A stretch of DNA of 64,000 bases from Mesaphorura yosii (Eukaryota; Arthropoda; Collembola; Poduromorpha; Tullbergiidae): NCBI GenBank assembly GCA_009869945.1, contig WIXG01000197.1:1-64000 (forward strand), written 5' to 3'. Positions 53,512 through 64,000 of this stretch are shown in pieces; the first letter of the stretch is position 1; the number at the start of each line of letters is the position of its first letter. Made by a program: the position numbers and the translations under genes. The notes beneath the pieces are model-generated. The model saw only the letters and a program-made list of their open reading frames with translations. It ran no database searches and was not told the DNA's origin.

Positions 53512-56158
53512 AGCTGTTCATGTCATTCGCATGGTTAATCAGTGGACAGAATTAAGTGCACTTGAGGTGTTATGTGGAAAATAATGGACGTCAAAGCAAT
53601 TGGCTCAACTTCTATGGTCGTGCGTTACATGTTTCTAAACCAGCAATTAAGAAACTCAGTCACAGTCACAAGTCAGAACAAAATACCTGTTACATATCCT
53701 AATATATCAATTAAAACTCTTTAAACAGGTAGAGTGCATACAAATACGTACAGAAAATAAATGTACACACAACTCCGTAATAATCAGGGCATGTCTATGT
53801 ATAGGCAGGCAGGAGCAGCAGTCTCTACAATGCACAACACAGGGCAACGCATAACAATGCAATTCTACAGGTTCATTATAATTCCACAAGATACAACTCT
53901 TGTGTTTATCTGAAAGGAAATAACGCCCGCAGCCGATTCATACTCAAGTTCTCTCTCTGGTATGCAGTACGAGATGATGATGATTCGCTCCTCGTAATAA
54001 CACAAACATCTTGCACTGCATTTTACGCATTCAGCAGTTGGGTGCGTTGCTGCATTTAAGACCTTTAAGCGTACGTAAGACATGTGCAACAGCAAAAGAT
54101 TAAGTCTGTTGCGTGCCTCACAGCGAGCATGCGATGAAAAACAGAATACTCCAAATTACCATATCAGCCAGTCATTCCACAACTGACCTTTGAACTATGT
54201 CAATCACAGATGCTGTGAACGGGAACATTCGTAGTCTAATTAATGAATGTCAACACTTCATCAATACTGCAGCGATTCAATCAGCGGCTAAGGTGCGCTG
54301 AATGTCCATCGAGATCAGACTATTTCAATACTTCTTCCTCTGTAGAGGAAAAATGTGGGCGGCAACGCAGGGGTTTCTTACAACACTGATCTGTACTAAA
54401 GGGAGTGCAGTGGCAGTGCAACAATGTGAAGCTCACTCACAACAATGCTTGTGCAGCTTGTGCTTATGCATTCGCACTGTCCATGTGTGTAACCTATGCA
54501 AAATGTGCTGATGAATATTTTCTAACAACTATGCGTTACATCGCGCAAGAATGCGGGCCATGAGACAAGGTTGTAAAGTTCAAGCAACGACTCCTCGCTG
54601 TTGCCTTATTGAAGGTCTGTTGACCAAGGTGGTTGTAGGAGATCTCCCACGCGCAACATGAATGGAGCAGATCAATCCACATAACCATCTACAGAAAAAT
54701 TGGCAATTGACACATGTGGATGAGAGACAACTGTCGATAGAAGAGGAGATTATGGCGCTTGATGTGGGATGCTATAATTGCCATCACCTAAATGCCTCCA
54801 TTTCGCAGCACAAGAAAGTTGCGAGTTTGAGAAACAAATGCACTTGAGCCCTGTGATGAGACGATTTTGTGAAATCTACCGATGCCGAATGTCAAAATTT
54901 CAAAATGTCAAAAAGTTAAACGGTCGATAGAAGGCAAATGTGTGAATGAATCTGGGCATGGACAACAGTAAATTTGTCCAAGAACATTTCGCGCTTTCGC
55001 GTCTATGAAGCCTGTTAATGCATTTTACTAGATCAAACTCTAAAGACGCAACTGATGAAATACTGTCATGTCACCTCAGAGCTAATTAGAGTCAGTTGTT
55101 CGGCTAGATTCTGGACAAGGACAACAGTCCCCACGTGACCCGTCCGCGTTCAGCCGAGGCGTAGGACCCAGACGTCTGGACCCACGTAATACGACTTGTG
55201 CGGTGAGACGGAGACACTTTTGGCACTGACCACGTGGTGCCTTCCGAGCGTCTCAGTTTCAATCAATTTGGAGCCTCTCGGTTAATATTTACGGGTGTTG
55301 ACCACACATTTAGCGAACTAGCAGATACAGACATGTAGAATACAGACAGTAGACATTGCATTCTCAAGCATACTGTCAATTGCAGATTTTCAACCTTTCA
55401 ATTCCACCGAATTGAAGCTGCAAGCGGATCAAGACCAAGAAGTCAAGAAGTGAAGCCGCATAAATCAACATAATCATGTAAGTTTGAGCGTCAAGACAGT
55501 CCGGGACAATGGAAAATGCGCACCGCAGGGCTTCGTTCACGGATTGCATGACATCTAGACTTTCTCATGTGGCGTTGCTCGTTGCCTCACTATCAAATGG
55601 CTCCGCACAAATGTGAGGCTGCACGCAGGCAAGAATGTGCGACAACAAGTATAGAAACGGCCAAACATTCGACTCTGATTCTATGGTAGCAATTTTGACA
55701 TGCATGAAGCCTCTGTGCTGTTGTAGTGCTTGTTTGAGCGCAACATTTGCCTCTACTCAACTGTGTTTACTGTATGCGGCTTTAGTCCGAAACCATCACA
55801 AAGTAATGCTCATATGTAAAACAAGAGGAAAGTGTACTATTATGAGACCCGCCACATGAAGCAACAACGACGAGTAAAGGCACAATACGAGAGAAACACA
55901 AAGTTGAACTTCCTTCACTGACCTTTCAAGTCGCTAGTGGTCACCAGACAACGTACAGAGGCAACTTTGAATTAATAAGCCGATAATTGACTCGATCCTC
56001 ATTTTAGTTTTCTTAACTAATTGACATCGACTTTCAGTTTACGTATGACTTTACGTATGTCTACTCCAGAATCGCATTCATTTCGAATCCTTTGTCAGGA
56101 TATCGTTGATAAAGTCTACTTAAGTAGCTACTAATGCACCAGAGGAGAGTGGCAACAA
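53512..56158. other. Divergent intergenic region between PTP-PEST and HCF
   Basis: About 2.6 kb shared by two divergent genes. Near 55474 a GTAAGT donor follows an AG-rich leader-like stretch, which could end a non-coding first exon of HCF. A short upstream ATG at 56132 opens a frame that overlaps the HCF start out of frame. No protein-coding gene was recognised, and the frame at 54662-54847 lacks recognisable content. Confidence 0.45.
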
Positions 56159-59100
56159 ATGAAGATGGAGCCGACGATACCGATGGAACCAATTACGAAA
56201 TTGGAGCGACTTGAAACCGAAGAAGTCGTCCCCAGTGCTTCAATGAAATGGGAACGAATCTACGACACCTCTGGCGCCCAGCCCCGGCCAAGACATGGGC
56301 ACCGCGCCGTAGCTATCAAAGATCTAATGGTCGTGTTTGGAGGAGGAAATGAAGGAATTGTGGACGAACTCCATGTTTATAATACAGGTGACTGATCCGT
56401 GCAAGCAATGTTGAAGTATTTCCTCTCCCATATCCAATTTCTCCGTCATATTTAATTATATGTTTGGAATCTGTAGTCACAAATCAATGGTTCCAGCCGA
56501 CATTGAAAGGTGAGATTCCCCCTGGCTGCGCAGCATTCGGATTCGTGGTCGACGGGACACGAATTATCTGCTTCGGAGGCATGCAAGAGTATGGAAGATA
56601 TACTAATGACCTTTATGAATTACAGGTAAGATAGGTCAAATTACAAGATAATAATTATCACAATGAAATATCAGAGCTCTTTCAATTAAATAAGTGAACA
56701 GTTAACGGAGAAAGCCATTTGAATTTAGGCTTCGCGTTGGGAATGGAAGAAACTCAAGGTGAGAGTGCCGAGAAGTGGACCTGCACCGCTGCCGCGGCTG
56801 GGGCACAGCTTCACGCTTATCAATGGAATTGCGTACATGTTTGCTGGATTAACGAACGCAACAGAAGACCCGAAAGTGCGATACCCGAGATACTTAGCCG
56901 ACCTTTACACACTGGACTTGCGAAATCAAGGATATGCCGCTTGGGATATTCCCACCACCTACGGACCCGCTCCACCACCGAGGGAATCTCACACTGCCGT
57001 TGGCTGGGTCGACAAGGATGGTCAACATCCCAAGCTGATCATATATGGGGGCATGAGTGGATGTCGTTTGGGAGATCTCTGGATCCTAGATATCGGTAAG
57101 TAGTTACAATTACAACGATCTAGCTATGTCTTATTTTTACTGTGTGTGCTTAGCTACAAAGAAAGGAATGAAATTATGAAAGGAGGAGGCCGACACCACT
57201 GTATTTCATGTTAAAACAATTTTCTGTGTTGCTTCGCAGATAACATGGTTTGGATCAAGCCAGAAGTCCGTGGGATTCCTCCACTTCCCCGGTCTCTACA
57301 CAGTGCAACTTTGATTGGAAACAAGATGATAGTGTTTGGAGGATGGGTGCCGCTCGTACTCGATGACCTCAAATTGTCAAGCCATGAAAAAGAATGGAAA
57401 TGCACCAACACGTTGGCCTGCCTTGATGTGGAAACAATGAGCTGGGAGAACATACAATTGGATGCCTCGGATGAAGACATCCCGCGGGCTAGAGCCGGTC
57501 ACTGCGCGGTTGCAATCAATTCAAGAGTTTACATTTGGTCTGGCCGTGACGGTTATCGCAAAGCCTGGAACAATCAGGTAAAATGTCACCAATATATATT
57601 TAAATGCCTAAATGAAATGCATAAGAATGAATGTATCTTTAAAATCTTTTAACCAATAATTCTACTCTGTGTGCAGGTTTGCTGCAAAGACTTGTGGCGA
57701 TTGGAAGTGGAGAAGCCTGGACCACCAGGACGTGTGACGTTGGTTCGTGCAACATGCGGTACTGTGGAACTTACGTGGCCCGTGATGCCAACAGCTACTG
57801 CGTACCTTCTCCAGACGGAAATGTACGAAGGGGCCGTATTACGCGAAACGCCACCGCTAATCAATGTGAAAAAGGAATTGAATAATGCACCTGCACTTGT
57901 CATGTCACCCGACTCAAACGAGCAACTAACGTCAGAGAAGAAATTATCAATACAGCAAAGAAACATTGTCAGCCCTCTTCGACCTCCGACTGCAGCCACT
58001 TCGATGCAACCTAACGCGAGTCCAAAAACCTCATTCAGCGTTGTGCTCAAGGGGAGATCACCAGGGGCACAAATTTTGAGCGCTCCTTCTCAGATTCAGC
58101 AAATGTCAGAAACATCGGGGATAAGAACTTCATTGTCTGCGCCGATTTCAGTCGGAAACATGACAGCCAGACCCGCACTCAGAGCTACGGCCCCAACCTC
58201 AGGCGCTGTTTCTCGAGGTATGTAAACTCATGATTTTTTGAAGTCACTAAGTTTAATTGCGAAGTAAAATCTTACAAACTTGTGTTATCTCTAGTGCGAG
58301 TGGTCCCAGCAGTATCAGCCAGGAACCCTATTCCAGGTACTGCCGTTATGCAGTATCTGAGCTGAACAGCTATTATTACTATTTTGTTTCCATTGTATGC
58401 TTTATGCCATGCTTTCCTTCGCAGGAACTTCCCAACTGCTGTCCGTCTCTCAGGCTCAACTCTCTCAAATTGCACAGATGCCAGGAGTGCGAGTCGTGAC
58501 CAATTTGTTGAGAAACAATCCTCCAGGTACGACTCGAGTACAACAGGTCAATGTTAGTGCTGCGCCCAGTGCGGGATCTAGTGGCCAGTTGAGCGGAATG
58601 CAGGTAAGTCCGTCGCCAGTAGAAACACTGAGAACTGTTCTGGATGAGGTCGCTAAGGCACTAATTTCTCTCTGACGTTGGATATTACTTAGGTTTTAGC
58701 GTCCGCTGCAGCCGCAACCCAAAAAATGGCTACACAAGCACAGCCACAGACCTTGAAACTCGTGACCACCCCAAGTGGACAGCAGGCAATATTAACTCAG
58801 GATGGAAAGGTGTTGCCGACTACAAGCGTCAGTGGAGCACAAACCATGCGCTTGACGAATCCTGGCACCACACTTGTCAGAAGCGGAAGTGCTGGTAGAC
58901 ACATTGTTTTGCAAAATTCAGCTGGACAAAGAATAACCACGCCACTCGGCCAGCAAGTGTTTCAAGTACTGAAATCCACTCCAATGGGCGTGGTAAGTCG
59001 TTAGTGTACAAATTTGTTCAGTTAATGCTAATTAGTGACTAGTATTAGCAGTGAAACGGTCATTAGCACATAGCACGTAATTAGTGGTTGTAGAAGGGCT

Positions 59101-62100
59101 ATCAGATATTATCTTATAGCTACCTAGCGAAAGTAGAGAGCATTAATACGGTTAGTACTGTATCGATTTTGAGGCATGTGTTACCTATAACCAATTGCCC
59201 AGTTTGCCCTCATGTTGCCTTCTAAGTCCACACGAAAGCGAAAACTTTATTTTTTCGATGAGCCTCTACGAAAACAACGCGCTTCACTAACTTCACCTCA
59301 CTCCAAGGTAATAAATAAAGTTATAACGTAAATAACGTTTCGATCAAAAATTCTCCATATAACGTCAACATTTTGTCAACGCTTACAGAATCTCCCGCAA
59401 ATAACGTACAGCCGCGGACTACATCAAGACGTCCTCTCGTTCAAAGAATACTACAATTTAAGGTTGATTTGGTTAACGATTTCCTCTAGAGCGTAACTAA
59501 TAAACTATTTGATATTTCTAAGCCGGAACGCTCAAGCTTACCGCGCAGTGGCTACTCAAGCAGAGCATCAAGACTGCCTAGGATTGCAAGCAGAGAAGTC
59601 ACCAGGATGCAGAGACCTAAAGAAAAACGTGGAAGCAAGAAAGAGACTCCAGCTCCAATGTTGGTGGCTACGCCGCTTCGAGCCGCAAACGTGAATCAAA
59701 TTTCCCTAGTGCCAGTCTCTCGGCCTCAGCTACCTGCGGCGAAAGAAGATTGCCGACCTGGTCCTTCAGACAAATACGACGTGACCAACGACGCAAACGA
59801 ATATTTTTCACGTTTCATTCCTTCAGAGGTAGTAATTCCGACATCAGAAAGAATACAGCCTCGCACCGATCCCATATCACCAACACCAACTGATCGTGGT
59901 CTCCCGGTACTCACTCTCAGATCTTATCCGAGCACACATGCACAACGGCTATCTTCCATCAATCCCATTCAGCTGGCTCCAACTGTTTTCAGCTCGCCAT
60001 TCGTTCCCGGGACTTTCCGTTTCGTTTCTCCCATCAATCGCAATCAACGGCTTCATACTGCTGTGAGAATCACGGAAAACGCTTACAGGGGCTTTCGTCG
60101 AGTACTACATCACCCTCCCTTCAATACCAGGCCATCTACTTCCGGTGAATGCAGTGTCTGGGCACTCGCTCTCAGACCTTTACCGACCGCATCTGAACAA
60201 GAACACCCTCCCATTCCCTCGATTCCACCTGACCAAACACCTGCAGACCAGGAATCTCTCACGGTTCTAACATCGACACCATCTGAGCGCAGTCTTGCAC
60301 AACAGCAACAGAAACGTCTCGTAGGTATTATATTGACACCACCTGATCACAGTCCTGCACTTCGAGAACGAGAACCTCCCACCTCATCGACACCACCTGG
60401 TCAAAGTGTCCCGGCAGCGATAGCAGGTGCTTCTGAGGAAGTCAAAAAGACACCACCACATTCTCTCAGTCCTTTCCCGGAAATACCGCCAAGACCTATC
60501 AGCCCTCTCCCCATTATACCTCAACAACGGGAACCTGATCCCATCAATTCCACTGACCAGTCACCGCCTCAGAATCAGAATAGGCACTCGCCTGTCTTGG
60601 ATGGACACTTAAGCCGACGTCCACTTAAGGCGTCTCCGTCCAAGAATCAACCAAAGAAAGCGCAGCGGAAGCTGACATTGACTGAACCGTTCAGAGGTAG
60701 GTTTAAGCCGCTAGGGGTGTCGGCTCAGACCCCACCCATAAAAGAAGCGGCGGATTCCACCACCAGCGAATCATCATTCTCACATATAAGTGTAAGCCTG
60801 TCGACATGAGTGTACCAAATCTCCACAGAAGCAACAGTATTGTGTGGCTTTTGTTAGCAGTGTCTGAACATGCCATTGCCTACGGATGCAGTAAACCAAA
60901 TACTGGCGGACGCAGCATGGGCCTCCTCGTATGGTAGAGTGAAGTTGCTCCAACAAATGTTGCTGTCACAGGGTGCACCCTCAACCCAGGGTAACGCCTC
61001 CCGTACGTCACAAAGTCATGGTTCGTTCAGAGCTTCCAAGTGGATGTCATTGACCAATAAACACTGCTACTTCTTCTGTAGCAGAGCACTCGGGATTGGT
61101 GCAGTCGTCTCAACCGGGGATCTCCAAAGCTGATTCGCCGGATTCTACCCGTGACCCACAAAATTACATGCCAGCAATCTTCCGGGGCTCCTATCAACGG
61201 CGTCCGATTACAGAGCCGCGCAATGAAACCTCATCTGCACAGGCTGATAGCCCTGCTTCTCGAACCCAGTCCCCGTTCAGTGGAAGTCAGCGGCAGGAGG
61301 CACCAATTGAGATCACAACGGGAGGTAGTTCGGAGCCAATGGACCATGCGGTGCCGCTCTTGTCGGGGCCGCCTTTTCTGATCTCAGGCTACATACCTTA
61401 CTCCGGTGGGATTAGGACGTCATTTTCCAACCATGGACATCAGAATGTGCCACCAATACCAACTGAGCCAGCCATCTTTGAACCTCGACCGTTCACGACC
61501 ACCACACAACCTTACTCCGACGGTATCAGGGCTAGGATCAGTGCGTCATTTTCCAACCGTGGACCAACAAATTTAAATGTGCCACCGACATCGACTGAGC
61601 CAACAATCTTTGAATTACTTGCAGAGCCACCGTCACAGACTCCTGTAAGGTGCACGTTGGCATGTGCTGAAAAGGCTCCCAGCTTTCAATTAACAACGTT
61701 TCATTTCAACCCAATTTTACAAATCTTTTGCATGGCTTGACAAGATGTTACCGATTTGGGTGGCTAATGATGTTAATTCACTTTTTCATCAGCAGATTCC
61801 ACGGACTGGATTACCAGCAGGCACTGTTGTCAGTGGCACCGGAACAATAAATAAACCAATCAGACAACCCACCATTGTAAAGCTTGTTGGATCAGGTAGG
61901 AGTGATATTATTTGCTAAGTGTTCGCAGTTCGTGCTGATACTGAGTTTACATGTTTCAAAAAAATTGCAACAGGTGCATCTGCATCAGGAAATCAGACGT
62001 ACATCACGACTAACCAACAAGGCCAACAGATTATCAGCATCCCCGCTTCGAGTCAGGCGAATCCATGTAAGCTAGCTTTCGATATATTTCATTGTGCAGT

Positions 62101-64000
62101 GCAAATCGAATGGAAGCAATAAATGCTCGTTACTTTTATATAGCTGGTACTGGCACAATTATGGCATCAAAGGCGGGTGGTCAGCCAGGAACACGGCCAG
62201 CCATTGTAATGGCGAGAGGAGCTCCAATCAGAACTTCGACCGGCCAGCAGGTGGTTTACCTGAACCAGGGCGCAGTTCGTGGTGTGACACAGACTGGTGC
62301 GCCAGGTACGAAATCAAAATATTCTCATTTCTCTTCTGAACTTCTTCAGTTGGAAGTTATTATTTATCCTGGAGTATGTATTAAATATAATCCTCCCTAT
62401 TGACCAGGTGCACCGAGAGGACCGGTTCAAGTCATTGTGGTTCCGCCAGGGCAATCTCCGAACAGAGTGGTCGTGCCAAGGAGTGCCGTCCAACAGCAAC
62501 CGGCGAGACAAGGTTTAATATATTACCAAACAGAAGACGGCCGTTACTTGGCGTTGTCACAGAGCGCATCGACCACTAGAATAACTACTTCGATGACCAC
62601 CCCACAACCTCTTCCAGCGATTGTATCGAAGCCCTCGACTACTGAATCTCTTTCCAAGGTATGAACGATATAACGACTCATAAAAATCGATTGAAGTGTG
62701 CTGTGGGTTTGGGCTATGTCGTTGCTGAACAAAGGGGGGCCCATAGGAATAGAATCTTGTCATGATGCAATCTAATGCAAATGAGCCGCAAGCATTGTGG
62801 GTAGGATTAAATTAAATCTTGATAGCAATTCTATTCTTACAGGCTCTGTAATCTAAATTGTATAATTCAATAGGAGTGTCTTTGGAGTACTCAGTAACAA
62901 CGAATCTCTCTCTTTCTCTGATGCTAGAATCCAACTGAAGCAGAACCTGCAGAACAGGAAGTTCCGCCGCCAAAAGAGGATAAACAAAAGGAGAACAATG
63001 TGGCAGTAGACGAAGTGAAGGCAGCTGGTGAAGTGCAGGATCAGGCCGAGTCTTTCGCCGCTGAAAGTGCTGACACAACTATTGCTTCTGCAAGTCTTGA
63101 TTCGTCCACCCAGTCCATGGAAACAGATGAGAGTGACGGGCCGAACGCAGTCGACTCTTTGCAAGATTCGATGCCTGCCAAAGATGAGACTCCACCTGTG
63201 GTTGACCAAGCCGGTGATGCTGTTGATGGAAACGCACCTGTTGCTGCCAACAGTATGTTATAAAACAACGTTTTTATTAATTGCGTTATGTTTATCCTTC
63301 TAATAACATTGGTTCTCTGTTCCCCACAGATGACGTTCCAATTGGCTTGAGAGGTGGAAATATATTCTGCTGGAAGCGTCTGCCTGGGCTTCAGCTTAAA
63401 GGTGGAGGAGCCGACGAAACTGAGAAGAAAGAGGACATGGGCATTACACAAGCACCCGGAGAACACCCGTGTACAGTCTCGGATTCTAAGGATGAAGGGT
63501 CTACGTTAAGCCAAACCGATGATGAAACCGTCACAAAGGAAAAGTCTGCAAATGCAACGCTTGAAGCTGAGCAGCAACTAACGAGCGAATCAGTTCCTAT
63601 GGATGGTGCTGCTGTAGTGGACGTCACCAGAGCCGATGATGGTATGTGAGATGATGAAATGAATCATTAATGCTCGCACTCTTCGGGTAGTGCGAAGAAC
63701 GTAGACTGATTTTACTATACTTGGAATAGGAGCAGAAGGGGGGCTAAATTCGAATGTGGGTGCCAGCGAAAACACCGAGCAAAATGTAGTGACAAATATG
63801 CAACAGGAAGAGATCAAGGTTGAAATGACAGATACCTCAACTGTTGCTGCATTGTCTAGCCAAGACCATACGATACAGCCCATTATCAAACGGGAAAACG
63901 ACGACTCACAAACGGACATTGTCGACTCATTGGCAAGCATGCAAGATTTGAAGGATGACTTTAAGATGAACCCTCTGGACACCCTGGCATCTGCAGCGGT
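56159..64000 (+). CDS. HCFC1: Host cell factor (HCF), 3' end outside the window
   Basis: Core exons: 56159-56387, 56477-56625, 56729-57095, 57240-57577, 57677-58217, 58295-58336, 58425-58603, 58693-58992, then (after the cassette at 59227-61644) 61796-61895, 61974-62066, 62144-62305, 62408-62658, 62928-63252, 63330-63641 and 63730 onward. Residues about 29-380 form the six-bladed kelch propeller: VVFGGG, ICFGGM, YMFAGL, IIYGGM, IVFGGW and YIWSGR. Blocks such as [28 protein letters not shown] and [19 protein letters not shown] are near-identical to HCF-1. The first fibronectin-3 strand region ([16 protein letters not shown]) follows, then Gln/Thr/Pro-rich basic sequence and an acidic region. 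HCF is a nuclear co-regulator that tethers transcription factors to chromatin modifiers and OGT. The C-terminal FN3 pair lies beyond the edge. The third blade has AG instead of GG. Vertebrate HCF cleavage repeats are not seen. Confidence 0.93.
59227..61644 (+). CDS. Phase-matched exon cassette inside HCF (697 codons, Ser/Pro-rich)
   Basis: Five exon-like segments lie between HCF exons 58693-58992 and 61796-61895: 59227-59307, 59412-59462, 59523-60791, 60861-60990 and 61085-61644. Each has AG/GT borders, and the phases run 0-0, 0-0, 0-0, 0-1 and 1-0. The set therefore inserts into the phase-0 HCF junction without shifting the frame or adding a stop. The encoded protein starts with a basic stretch (RKRK, then LRKQR) and is then Ser/Pro/Thr-rich with repeated TPPD/TPPG motifs. 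No known domain was recognised. The acceptor at 59226 follows a strong pyrimidine tract. The second segment has a competing acceptor at 59388 that would break the frame. Alternatives are optional splicing, or a nested gene starting at the ATG at 59212. I favour HCF-internal exons. Confidence 0.6.
61396..61617 (+). repeat. Coding tandem duplication in the HCF cassette
   Basis: Two diverged copies, about 61396-61485 and 61510-61617. They encode [14 protein letters not shown], then [12 protein letters not shown], and PYSDGIR with SASFSNRG, then [12 protein letters not shown]. The second copy has short insertions. Conservation of the reading frame between the copies supports protein coding. Confidence 0.65.

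Noticed and set aside
59212-61740. Independent gene nested in an HCF intron, starting at the ATG at 59212
   Set aside because: Possible, but every segment has HCF-compatible splice phases, the 59226 acceptor overlaps the supposed start, and no TATA box or poly(A) signal was seen around the segment. HCF-internal exons are simpler.

Overview
The window is nuclear DNA of an animal, most likely an arthropod and perhaps a cladoceran crustacean of the Daphnia type. It shows intron-split genes with GT-AG borders, many introns of 60-100 bp, deeply conserved metazoan genes and AT-rich intergenic DNA. The species is an inference; no rRNA or mitochondrial marker is present. All exon structures were built by hand from protein similarity recalled from family knowledge plus GT-AG and phase bookkeeping. 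Five of the six main gene models close in frame from ATG to stop, and the sixth runs off the right edge.

Left third (1-20 kb): gene-poor. It holds the degenerate 3' end of a non-LTR retrotransposon (about 1-430), a minus-strand first exon for a secreted protein with a TATA box just upstream (1969-2102), and then about 18 kb with no recognisable coding sequence.

Middle (20.1-33.7 kb): one large minus-strand gene, an FGFRL1-like receptor. It has a signal peptide, three Ig domains, one membrane span and a histidine-rich tail without a kinase. Its eight exons are spread over 13.6 kb with introns of up to 6 kb.

Right part (38.8-64 kb): gene-dense. In order it contains an ING1/ING2-type PHD-finger chromatin protein (minus), cytosolic acetyl-CoA acetyltransferase ACAT2 (plus), protein phosphatase methylesterase PPME1 (minus, tail-to-tail with ACAT2), a PTP-PEST-type tyrosine phosphatase with a giant disordered terminal exon (minus), and host cell factor HCF (plus, 3' end outside the window). 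These genes act in separate processes: chromatin reading and transcription (ING, HCF), acetyl-CoA metabolism (ACAT2), PP2A methylation (PPME1) and adhesion or cytoskeletal signalling (PTP-PEST). Nothing suggests an operon.

The most interesting observation is in HCF. A 2.8 kb stretch that looks like an intron holds five consecutive exon-like open segments whose splice phases all match the flanking HCF exons. Together they would add 697 codons of Ser/Pro-rich sequence to HCF. Also notable are the FGFRL1 gene in a presumed arthropod and a roughly sevenfold excess of the 8-mer GCAGTGCA, mainly in non-coding DNA.
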